Part shown: positions 55,880-64,000 of the stretch, one piece after another | How positions within the stretch are numbered: the first letter of the stretch is position 1 | Layout: the number at the start of each line of letters is the position of its first letter | Assembly (NCBI GenBank): GCA_013339765.2 | Contig: CM023448.1 | Span: 29,464,242-29,528,241, forward strand | DNA length: 64,000 nt | Origin: Haemaphysalis longicornis | Taxonomy: Eukaryota > Arthropoda > Arachnida > Ixodida > Ixodidae | Direction of reading: 5' to 3' | The notes under the pieces: generated by a model | What the model saw: only the letters and a program-made list of their open reading frames with translations | Told to the model about the DNA's origin: nothing | Database searches by the model: none | Made by a program: the position numbers and the translations under genes

Positions 55880-56807
55880 CCATATGACTTGAGCTACGTC
55901 CGATAACGTGTAACAATCATAGATAGTTAACAGCGAATCTGGCTAGTAAGTGAGTAGAGGCAGTTTTTGCCCAGTTGGATAAATATCAGGAAAGACTGCT
56001 TCTATCACGAGTTCAGGGAAGCGAGCATGTGGTAGCGGGTTATGGTTTCATCAGGGTTTGGCTTTAGTTAAACTAAGTACGATCAACTGTAATTATTAAT
56101 AGTAATGAATACTTCAGTGACTCTGGCTAGTCAGCGGTCAGCAGCAAGTGCTTTGACAAACACAAATACAGGGTGTTGCGATGGTGAGTGGAACACTTTA
56201 AAATTTTTTCCTGAGCGAACCGCCGCTCTGTTCGCGCTCAAACTTCCCACGAAGGTCGCATTTTGTGGTCTATTTTGTTTGACACCGAGAACAACGACGG
56301 TACTTACCTGTTTATTCCTGAAAATAAATAAACGCTGTGTCTAAAGGTACGCCCGACGTAGCCCTGATCCCAGAATCTAAAGGTACGTTGGACGCATCCT
56401 GACCCCAGCGGCTAAAGATACGTCAGACGTATGCCGATCTAAGAATCTAAACGTACGTCGGCGTACCCCGAAAATATTACGGTATGTCCCTCCGATGAAG
56501 GGACTTTACGTCGGACGTGCCCGATACCTAGAGGCTAAAGAAAGGTACGGCGGACTTAGCCAGTAGATGACAGTACAGGCCAGTCGACGCACCCGCAGGC
56601 CGCAGATGTATTCTGAGGTTGTGCTATGAGGTTCCCCCTGGAAATGCAAATCTTGTGCCTAGGATGTAAAGCCTCTCGTGTGGTCTCATGCGATTCACAC
56701 TGGACGAGATTGCCATAATGCAGGAGCCTATTGGAGGAAAGTTACCACTGGGATATTGGTCGCACGAGTGTTCCATCTTGTTGGCCGTCTGTTACGACAC
56801 GCGATCC

Positions 56808-56880
56808 TGCCTGGCTTCGTGGCGACGAGACACCGCCTCGAACTTCGGATCTGAAGCCCTAGGTGCGAATCCCCTGCACC
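56808..56880 (+). repeat. tRNA-like segment in the left arm
   Basis: GGCGACGAGACACCG, an arm ACTTCGGATCTGAAG and a B-box-like GGTGCGAATCC lie in order over about 70 bases, ending CACCA before a T run at 56889-56899. The mirrored copy is at about 57425-57500 on the opposite strand (GGGGATTCGAAC, CAGATCCGAAGTTCG). A function is not implied; it could be a decayed tRNA or SINE head carried by the palindrome. Confidence 0.5.
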
Positions 56881-57967
56881 AGTTTTCTTTTTTTTTTTTA
56901 CGAGGACAACCGACATTGCTAACCATTTTTGCGTCATTTTTAGATGATGGACTGCAGTGTTATGTATTACGCTGCTTTCATTACACGAAACACTGCCCCA
57001 ATCGCTCGATTATTGGAGGCTGATGAGTACCGCGGTACACACAGTGTGAACAAAATGCAGTTTAAATTGCTGGAAGTCAGCCAGCCAGTCACTTTGCAAA
57101 GGAGTAATCGTAGGACAGGCTCATCATAAACTCACTACGAAAGAGCAAGGAAAAGTTACATTATTTGCAGTGCGCACAGAGTGAATTTTTCACAGTTGTG
57201 GGTTGTGCCGCTGCATAACACTGGTTTAGCTGGTCAAGGATGCACAAACTTCATGAGAGCAACACAGGCATAGCTCACAAGCTGCCCATGGGTTCTTTTT
57301 TTTCGCGCCGTGAGCGGGGAAAAACTTGCGAAAGTGGCGGCTGGCACCTCGGTAGGTCCACCATCTAAAGCTAATGCAAAAATGCGTAGCAGTGTCGGTT
57401 GTCTTCATAAAACAACAAAAAAAAACCGGGGCAGGGGGATTCGAACGTAGGGCTGCAGATCCGAAGTTCGAGGCGGTGCCTCGTCACCACAAATCCAGGC
57501 AGGATTGCATGTCTTAACAGACGGCCAACAAGATGAACAATCGTGCGACCAATATCCCAGTGGTAAATTTCCTACATTAGGCACCCCTGCATTATGGCAA
57601 TCTCGTCCACTGTGAATCGCATGAGACCACATGAGAGGCTCTTCTTCCGTGGCACGGGATTTGCATTTCCAGAGGGAACCTCATAGCACAACCTCAGAAT
57701 ACATCTGCGGCCTGCGGGTGCATTCGACTGGCCTGTACTGTCATTCACCGGCTAAGTACCACCGTACCTTCTTAGCCTCTGGGTATCGGGCACATCCGAC
57801 GTAAAGTTCCTTCATCGGAGAACAGACCTTTTTAGTCTGACATAATATTTTCGGGGTCGGCATACGCCCGACATACTTTTAGATTCTGAGATCGGCATAC
57901 GTCCGACGTATCTTTAGCCACTGCGGTCGGGATACGTTTGACGTACCTTTAGACACAGCGATAAGTA

Positions 57968-58228
57968 AAAACGATTTTCGCCTATGGGAAAATGGCGCCT
58001 GATTTGGACGTGCGAGCCCGAAAACCGGGTTTTCTGATCGTCTGCTAGCTCGTTCCTCGGTGCATTTTCTGACCGTCTGCTGCACCATTTGGCTTCTTCC
58101 TACCGTGAATCCCATTCGTGTGTTTCGCTCTGCATACCTATCAAGGTGGTTACGTCGTTCCAAGATCAAGTTGCGCTGGCTCGCACGTCCAAATCAGCCG
58201 CCATTTTCCCATAGGCGAAAATCGTTTT
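57968..58228. mobile_element. 261-bp MITE nested in the right arm
   Basis: TA at 57966-57967 and 58229-58230 flanks perfect inverted ends AAAACGATTTTCGCCTATGG; the match continues through GAAAATGGC and, after a few differences, TTTGGACGTGCGAGC. It is absent from the corresponding place in the left arm, so it arrived after the palindrome was formed. Confidence 0.85.
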
Positions 58229-58555
58229 TATTTATTTTCAGAATAAACAGGTAAGTACCATCGTTGTTCCCGGTATCAAACAAAATAGGCTACAAAATAC
58301 GACCTTCGTGGCAAGTTTGAGCGAGAGCAGAGCAGTGGTTCACTCAAAAAAAAATTTTTAAAGTGTTCCAATTATCGTCGCAACACCCTGTACTAAGACA
58401 GACTGCTCGCGTCACGAGTCTGTGAAGTGACCGTGAGCGTGGTGTTTCCTGTGGACGAAACTTCAGTGACAGCTGCCCTTCCGTGTGCACGGAACTCGTG
58501 CACACTTTTTGCATCGGGTTCTGTCTGTAAGGCACCTTGGCATATCATATCAGCT

Positions 58556-59086
58556 CCATTCAATTCAGACGCGATTCCCTGCAACGCCTGCACCGTTGCA
58601 CGGTGCGCTGCACCAAAGCGCTCGATTCGCCACTGCAGGAATGGTGCCGTGCACTGCGTCGCTCGATTGCTTATGGTGCAGCAGCGGTGCCGCCGCGGTG
58701 CAGAGAACCGCCAGCTACGGAGGAGGTGCAGCGATGCGGTGCCGTGAGCGTTGGGGCGTTGCGGGTTGGCAGGCGGCTACCGGCAGTTGCGGCGGGCGAC
58801 CGCGTGACAATGTCCGTCGAGCTCGAAGATACGCGGGACGAACTTAGTGTCGCCGCTGATGCATACGACGCAACCCAGATGGCCGTAAACATCCAGTTGT
58901 AGAGGACGACAGGCGAGGATGATTAGCAGACAACTATGCCTGCACCTCGCTCGATTATAAACACGCAGGGGCGCTACTGACAATGCAGCCGTGATGCACG
59001 GCACCGCAAAACCACGCTGCTGCACTGCACCGGCACCACAGAACTTTCTCTGCAATGTTGCCGTGCACCCCTTCTGAATGGAATGA
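58556..59086. mobile_element. 531-bp MITE in the terminal region of Foldback copy 2
   Basis: The ends are CCATTCAATTCAGA and, as the complement, TCATTCCATTCAGA; the similarity extends to a CTGCAAC/CGGCAAC block. AGCT flanks both sides (58552-58555 and 59087-59090) and may be a 4-bp duplication, but it is itself palindromic. The interior is rich in GCACC and GGTGC motifs with a near-palindrome GCACCGTTGCACGGTGC near 58590-58606. No protein is recognised. Confidence 0.65.
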
Positions 59087-59141
59087 AGCTATCGTTCCAT
59101 CTGGACGGAACGCTCACACAGCCTTTCTAATTGGCACATAC

Positions 59142-59332
59142 TGAGAGGACGCCACCGGTTGATTGGAGTAACTGGGAGGTGGCGCCCCCACTCTGTATAA
59201 AGGCATTGGTGGGGATTAAACGGGGCTTTTTTGCCATTTGTGAACGGCGCGTTGTTGGGTCATTCTTCGCGGGCTTCACGCCCACATTCGGCCTGGCTAT
59301 CGGTGTCCGCGCCACCCGGGCGCGTCTCTACA
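59142..59332 (+). repeat. 5' LTR of the gypsy element
   Basis: It begins TGAGAGGACGCCACC, where the other copy reads TGTAGAGG, and ends GCGTCTCTACA. It carries TATAAA at 59196-59201 and an ATTAAA poly(A)-type signal about 15 bp later. Confidence 0.92.
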
Positions 59333-59369
59333 TGGTTTCAGGAGTGGGATCTTGCGACAACCGTGCAAC

Positions 59370-60190
59370 ATGCAGGATAACCCAGCCGCCGCCTCCGCCG
59401 TGACCGCCAGCTTCACGTTGCAGACTCCGCCGCAGTTCACTTTCGACAACCCAGCCCAATGGACCGCGTGGCTTCTACAATTCGAGGATTACTCCTTCGC
59501 CTCAGGGCTGTCCTCCACCCCCGAAGAAACCAAGGTACGTACGCACGCTCGTCTACTGTATGGGTCCCCAGGGTCGCAAGGTGCTTTCGTCTCTCATGTC
59601 AGTAGCCGAGGCTTATCGTTCCGTACTCCCAGCGTGAACGAGTCTTTCGGGATATTTTGTACACCCCGTCAACGAGGTATACGAATCGAGCAGGTTCCAC
59701 AAAGCACACGCAAGAGGTAGGCGAGTCAGTCGACGCGTTTTTTCCTGGCACTAAGAAATCTCGTGAAGAAATGCCAACTACACCACTCGGGAAATTGACG
59801 ACGGCTGGTTCGGGACGGATCTATCGTAGGTTTGCTTGACTCTCGCTTGACCGACCAGCTCTGCTGCAATCCAAAGCTTACACTGGACGAGGCGCACATC
59901 CAAGCGCGTCAGTATAAAGACACTGAAAATGAGAAAAGGCAGCGTCAGGGGACAGGCTTCGCACCAGATGCACTGAACGTCGACGCCGTTGCGAATAAGC
60001 AGTACCGAATGGCTGCCGCCCCAGCGTGCGAAACTGCGCGAAGTCTGTCGGCCTCCCGAGTGCCGCACCAGCCCGAAGTCGGCATGCGATTTTTGCGGCC
60101 ACGCCCCTCATCCACGATCCGAGTGCCCAGCACGGTGAGTCACATGCAACCACTGTCGCAATAACAAACACTTCGCAGCGGTTTGCCACT
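59370..60190 (+). pseudogene. Gag with two CCHC zinc knuckles (gypsy 2)
   Basis: The start is set at the ATG at 59370, with FDNPAQWTAWLLQFEDYSFA following as the capsid signature. A frameshift lies after about 59540, and frames change again near 59650 and 59800. In a later frame two C-x2-C-x4-H-x4-C knuckles sit in register at 60085-60126 and 60145-60186, separated by an in-frame TGA at 60136-60138. The family protein packages the RNA. No intact product can be made. Confidence 0.75.
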
Positions 60191-60230
60191 CGAATATTAC
60201 TAGGCGCTTAAGCCAAATCCAGCTCTGCGG

Positions 60231-60750
60231 ATGCAGCGCAAACAGATCGCCGGCACGTTGTTCATGTCAACGGACGCCCCCTTCAATTCAAGGTGGATAC
60301 TGGGGGCGGACGTTTTGGTCGTACCTCCGAGCTTCGCGGGGTGCCCAGTAGACCTAGACAAACCCAATAATGAACAGTTGATGGGGTCGGGCCGCTGCCG
60401 CCTAAAGTTGCTCGGGACGTTTCCTGCTACCCTGTCGTGGCGAGGCCGGATGGTATGCAAAAGATTGTACGTCGTAGCAGACATTGACTCTCCTCTGCTG
60501 GGGTACTCGGCGGTAGTGGACCTGGGAGTCGTCCAGCTTGTTGACACCGTGGAAGACACGAAAGCTCCGAACAGGCCCCCAACGTCCGACAAGGCCGCTG
60601 CTTCGCTGTTCTCAGGCCTTGGCGAGATGCCTGAAGAATACCACATTCGCATCAAGCCTGGAGCGGTTCCATTTTCTCTCAGCATTCCTAGGCCCATCCC
60701 TATTCCCCTCGAAGATGTAGTCAAGAAGGACTTAGACACGATGGCAAGGG
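60231..60750 (+). pseudogene. Aspartic protease region (gypsy 2)
   Basis: The catalytic D-T-G is encoded near 60295-60305 (GTGGATACTGGG), but the run of G that follows shifts the frame relative to the downstream reading, which gives LGADVLVVPPSFAGC. After it come CRLKLLGTFPATLSW and RLYVVADIDSPLLGYSAVVD, the body and C-terminal block of a retroviral-type protease. It cleaves the gag-pol precursor in active elements. A linker with PIPIPLEDVVKKDLDTM leads to RT. Confidence 0.72.
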
Positions 60751-61830
60751 ATGGGGTCATCCGGCGAGTCACAGTGCCAACCCCGTGGTGTGCTGGTACC
60801 CAAGGGAGGTGGAGAATACAGAATTTCTGTCGACCTCACGAAGTTGGACCAAGTAGTTCTTTGGGAGAGACACTTTATGCCCACGGTGGACCAGGTACTT
60901 GGGCGTCTTGGCAATGCCGCAGTCTTCTCGAAACTTCATGCAAAATCGGGGTTTCATCAAGTAAGGCTATCTGAAAGCTCTCAGGAACTGACTACCTTCA
61001 TAACCCCGTTTGGTCGCTACTGCTACCACCGCCTGCCCTTCGGCATCACCTCCGCTCCCGAAGTGTTTCAGCACCAAATGTCTCGGATTCTAGAGGGTCT
61101 GGAAGGATGTGTGAACATGGTAGATGACATTCTAGTATTCGGCAGGGACCGTTCCGAGCCCGACAGCCGACTCCAAGCAGTCCTTCGCAAGTTAGAACAA
61201 GCGGGCATTACGTTGAATACCTCGAAATGCTCCTTCGAGGTATCTTCCGTCAAGTTCGTTGGTGTAGTGGTAAGCGCCAGTGGCATCTCGGCTGACCCCG
61301 ACAAGGTATCTGCTATTGTGAACATGAAACCGCCGACAGATACGCAAGGCGTCCGTCATTTCCTGGGCATGCTGAACCACATTGGAAGGTTTTTGCTGAA
61401 CCTGTCTGCCATCACTACACCGATTCGGCTCCTTTTGAACAAGAATGCTGTCTGGACCCGAGACCAAGCGCAAGCAACTTTTTTCCAGACAATCAAGAGA
61501 ATGGTGGCATCTAATGCTTGTATGGCCAGCTACAATCCGGAGCTACCCACCCTTGTGTCGGCAGATGCCAGTTCGTTCGGGCTAGGCGCGGTTCTCTTGC
61601 AGGAGCAACAGACAAGAGAGCGACGGGCTGTCGTGTTCACGTCAAGAGCACTGACTACCGCTGAGCAGCGGTACAGTCAGATTGAGAAGAAAGCGCTTGG
61701 TGTTTCTTGGGCCATCGAGAGGTCTGAGGAATTTCTGCGAGGACTCAGCGTTGTCATTGAAACAGACCATCAGCCACTCGTCAGGTTCCTTGGATCCGCT
61801 GATCTTGACCTCATGCCCCCTCGCATCTAG
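60751..61830 (+). pseudogene. Reverse transcriptase and RNase H (gypsy 2)
   Basis: A frame of 359 codons. RT: EYRISVDLTKLDQVVLWE (residues 21-39), FSKLHAKSGFHQV, FGRYCYHRLPFGITSAPEVF and the catalytic NMVDDILVFG at about residues 122-131, with VDD as in some gypsy elements. RNase H: SADASSFGLGAVLLQEQ at about residue 270 with the first aspartate, YSQIEKKALGVSW with the glutamate, and IETDHQPL with the next aspartate. The start of RT lies in the overlapping upstream frame, so a frameshift separates them. It ends at a TAG at 61828-61830 in the middle of the PPRI block, which would disconnect integrase. Confidence 0.85.
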
Positions 61831-61833
61831 AGA

Positions 61834-63313
61834 TTTCACATAAGGCTCATGCGATATTGGTTCATCATGAAGTATGTTCCACGGAAGTACCTGGCCACTG
61901 CAGACACCCTCTCTAGGAATCCTGAAGGCTTTTCTACGTCCAAAGTGGACAGCACAAATTTTCATGTCTCGTGGCAGCCCTTCCTTCAACCCTAGCCGTA
62001 TGTCTTGAAGACTTCAGGTCTCACCAAACTTCAGACGGCGAGTGCTCAATGCTGAAAGCATACAGCATGAAGGGGTGGCTTCGACGAGACCGGCTGCCGC
62101 TCAACATGACGCGTTACTGGGAGCACCGGGGGGACTTCACCATATGCGAGGACCTGCTGTTCATGGGTGGACGTCTAGTTGTGCCCGAAGCACTACGCAG
62201 AGACATCGTGAACCTGCTGCATGATGGTCATCAAGGCGTCAATCGATGCTTGGCGGTGGCCCGGTCTCAACAGCCAGGTTAAAGCAGCCGTAGAGAACTG
62301 CCCAGCATGTGCTTCTACACGCGTCCAATGCTGTGAGCCCATGATTGCGACCGAGACACCATCAGCTTCGTGGGAGAGGGTGGCCATAGACTTGTTTCAT
62401 TTTGCTAATCAAGATTTCCTTGTGGTTGTAGACTACCGTTCTCGCTACCCAGAGGTCATCACACTCCGGTGTACTTCTGTGGACGCCTTTATTTTTGCAA
62501 TCAAGAGCACGTTTGCCCTACGGCATCCTGGTGACTGTCATCAGCGACAACGAGCCACAGTTTTCCTGTAAAGCTTTCGAGGACTTTGGGAAGACCTACG
62601 GTTTCACACGTCACGAGCAGTCCACGCTACCCGCAGTCCAACAGCGAAGCATAGCGCATTGTTCGCACAATCAAGGAGTTGTTTCTGAAGGCCACAGACC
62701 CATTTCTGGATCTGCTAGCATACCGCAACACTCCTGGTGAGTCTGGCTACAGCCCGGCTCAGCTGCTCATGGGACGCTCTCTGTGAACTCGTGTGCCAGC
62801 CTCGGCTCGAAGCCTTGTTCCAGATTGGCCCCAGGTGAAAGAATTCAATGACAGGAATGCCGCCCAGAGATGAAGACAACAGAGAGACTACAATACCGAC
62901 ACACAGCGCATGGCCTTCGTGCTCTCGACGATGGGGAGGAAGTATGGGTACGCGACACGCGGTCAAGGGCGACAGTCCTAAGCCCAGCTCAGAGACCCCG
63001 CTCGTACATCGTCCAGACGCCCAGTGGCATACTAGTGTGGGAAACCGCAGATACCTCGACCCCTGCACCAATCCTCAGTCAGCCCCCTCAGATGACACGG
63101 GAAGCCCCAACCCTGCGGCCCCGACATCTGTGCCGTTACCCCGGACCACAGCGGGCAGCAACCGGTGATGCATTGGACACTCAAGCTCCTGCACCTGCTG
63201 CAGGATCGCCAGGCCACCGTTACACACGATACAGGCCGGCGCGTAGTGCCACCTCGGAGACTGGATTTGTGAGACTGCTGCAAGGACTGTTTCCTTGGTG
63301 GTGCTCTTTGTAG
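61834..63313 (+). pseudogene. Integrase and C-terminal tail (gypsy 2)
   Basis: Reading in several frames gives RKYLATADTLSRNPEG (61880-61927), then the zinc-binding HHCC domain: LLHDGHQGVNRCLA near 62215-62255 and NCPACASTRVQCC near 62296-62335. The core follows with RVAIDLFHFANQDF (catalytic D), VISDNEPQF (second D) near 62535-62560 and the region of the glutamate near 62640-62670, in shifted frames. A last frame (62870-63313) encodes a basic, proline-rich tail of 147 residues with RSYIVQTPSGILVWE. The protein inserts the cDNA into the genome; this copy is broken by frameshifts and stops. Confidence 0.8.
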
Positions 63314-63344
63314 CACTTGTGTTTGAGAGCTCCGGAAGGAGGGA

Positions 63345-63536
63345 TGTAGAGGACGCCACCGGTTGATTGGAGTAACTGGGAGGTGGCGCCCAGACTCTGT
63401 ATAAAGGCATTGGTGGGGATTAAACGGGGACTTTTTGCTGTTCGTGAACTGCGCGTTGTTGGGTCATTCTTCGCGGGCTTTACGCCCACATTCGGCCCGG
63501 CTAGCGGCGTCCGCGCCACCCGGGCGCGTCTCTACA
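63345..63536 (+). repeat. 3' LTR of the gypsy element
   Basis: It begins TGTAGAGGACG and ends TCTCTACA. TATAAA lies at 63400-63405. It is almost collinear with the 5' LTR, with a few substitutions and one small length difference. Confidence 0.93.
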
Positions 63537-63541
63537 CATAC

Positions 63542-64000
63542 CTCGCGTATAGGGCAGGCCCCGTATTAGTTAGCACGCAGGCATGGTTGTGTTTTCTATT
63601 AGCGAAAGTTTGTCATTGGTATTTGCAAAAATTGAGCGCCAATTGCGCTGTGGCATCACAAAGCCCACTTGAAATAACTGCCACCGGTTTTACGGCCGTG
63701 CGTCTAGGAACGTTACCTGAAGTCGGTATTCCACGGAACGCAGTTGGAGACGTATTCAATCGCCCCTCCACGACGGCCGACACGGAGGGCTGCGGGATGC
63801 CGCTGATGTGACGAACGTAGCTGTACTCAGCAAACAGCAACTGCGGCGGCAGTAAGAAGAGCGGTCAGTCGGGTATCACAGGTCGCCGCTGGTTAGTGGG
63901 CACGACAACCACACCGAACGCTGGCAGACACGGCACCCGTCCAAAACTACTGAGACCCACAGAGGTGCTTTTCAGGAGCTGCCCAGCGCCTTCACGGGAA
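63542..64000. other. Unassigned flank of the gypsy insertion
   Basis: The sequence after the CATAC duplication has no recognised coding or repeat. A 142-codon plus-strand frame ending at 63811 begins inside the 3' LTR, so it is not a convincing gene. Confidence 0.5.

Larger units (their letters stand above)
56169..58390. mobile_element. TA-flanked palindromic (foldback) element with a 34-bp array
   Basis: TA at 56167-56168 and 58391-58392 flanks CAGGGTGTTGCGA at both ends in inverted orientation. Each arm of about 0.8-1.0 kb mirrors the other: CCTGTTTATTCTGAAAATAAATAA-type sequence, an array of about six units of CTAAAGGTACGTCGGACGTA spaced by about 34 bp, GGCCTGTACTG, CGATTGCCATAATG-type sequence and a tRNA-like segment. 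The centre of about 380 bp (about 56966-57345) is unique. The TA target and CAGGGTG ends suggest a Tc1/mariner-related non-autonomous family; no transposase is encoded. Confidence 0.82.
55880..59123 (-). mobile_element. Second Foldback-like copy, inverted and twice interrupted
   Basis: The high-coordinate end, read as complement, is GGCTGTGTGAGCGTTCCGTC, matching the left terminus of the 46562 element, including the CGTTCCGTCCAGATGGAACG near-palindrome. Continuing inward, the AGCTGTCACTGAAG and GGAAACACC blocks match 46594-46632. The subterminal repeat with CTGACTAGCCAGAGTCACTG then appears on the far side of a TA-flanked insertion (near 56115-56135) and again near 55940. A small MITE (58556-59086) also sits inside the terminal region. 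The low-coordinate boundary is not resolved. Confidence 0.7.
59142..63536 (+). mobile_element. Ty3/gypsy LTR retrotransposon with both LTRs
   Basis: LTRs of 191 and 192 bp (59142-59332 and 63345-63536) end TCTCTACA, and the 5-bp target CATAC is duplicated exactly at 59137-59141 and 63537-63541. TGGTTTCAGGAGTGGGAT after the 5' LTR is the likely primer site; GGAAGGAGGGA (63334-63344) is the purine tract. The coding order is gag, protease, RT, RNase H, integrase, which defines Ty3/gypsy. The LTRs differ at several sites, so the insertion is not brand new. It has multiple stops and frameshifts. It lies just beside the end of Foldback copy 2. Confidence 0.93.

Noticed and set aside
60200..60772. 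190-codon minus-strand frame
   Set aside because: It lies antisense to the gypsy protease and RT linker and has no domain of its own.

Overview
This window looks like genomic DNA from a hard tick (Ixodida). The basis is the company of repeats: a tRNA-derived SINE of the tick (Ruka-like) type, several LINE lineages with the RT, RNase H and zinc-knuckle layout common in tick genomes, BEL/Pao and Ty3/gypsy retrotransposons, and many short DNA transposons. A metastriate tick is my guess; the species is inference. There is no bacterial operon, CRISPR array, rRNA or intact tRNA gene. A 100-N scaffold gap lies at 5417-5516.

Layout. 1-4.4 kb: a TTAA-flanked MITE, then three 5'-truncated LINE 3' ends in tandem. 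4.4-10.6 kb: mostly unidentified sequence with a promoter-like segment that may hold a hammerhead ribozyme core, and a piggyBac-like MITE sitting inside another TTAA-flanked element. 10.6-18.6 kb: a deep nest. A LINE carrying an RNase H domain is split by a gag-only LTR retrotransposon, whose own 3' LTR is split by a 2.4-kb insertion; next to it a Ty3/gypsy pol remnant is split by a LINE. 18.6-20.6 kb: a THAP-like reading frame and a Tigger/pogo transposase remnant. 22.6-25.4 kb: a LINE split by a BEL/Pao-like gag-only element. 26.6-28.4 kb: the only recognisable host-type gene, a multi-C2H2 zinc-finger gene on the minus strand, with a phase-compatible intron but several frameshifts. 30.3 kb: a SINE. 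35.4-43.6 kb: two halves of another LINE separated by about 5.9 kb that holds a BEL/Pao pol remnant and a TTAA MITE. 43.8-45.7 kb: a TTAA element with a hAT MITE inside. 46.6-50.3 kb: a 3.7-kb Foldback-like element with a perfect 9-bp target duplication. 51.2-53.6 kb: a TTAA MITE, a possible solo LTR and a SINE. 55.9-59.1 kb: a second, inverted Foldback-like copy broken by a large TA-flanked palindromic element and by a small MITE. 59.1-63.5 kb: a Ty3/gypsy retrotransposon with both LTRs, a 5-bp target duplication and gag-PR-RT-RNase H-IN order, disabled by several lesions.

How the parts relate. Almost everything is mobile DNA, and target duplications plus interrupted reading frames give a relative order of insertion in several places. 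Both gag-only LTR elements lack pol and would need enzymes from another element. Coding lesions are frequent and often lie in homopolymers, so real decay and long-read assembly error cannot be separated from sequence alone. Large stretches (about 6.9-10.1, 20.6-22.5, 30.6-35.4, 53.6-55.9 kb) hold nothing I can name.
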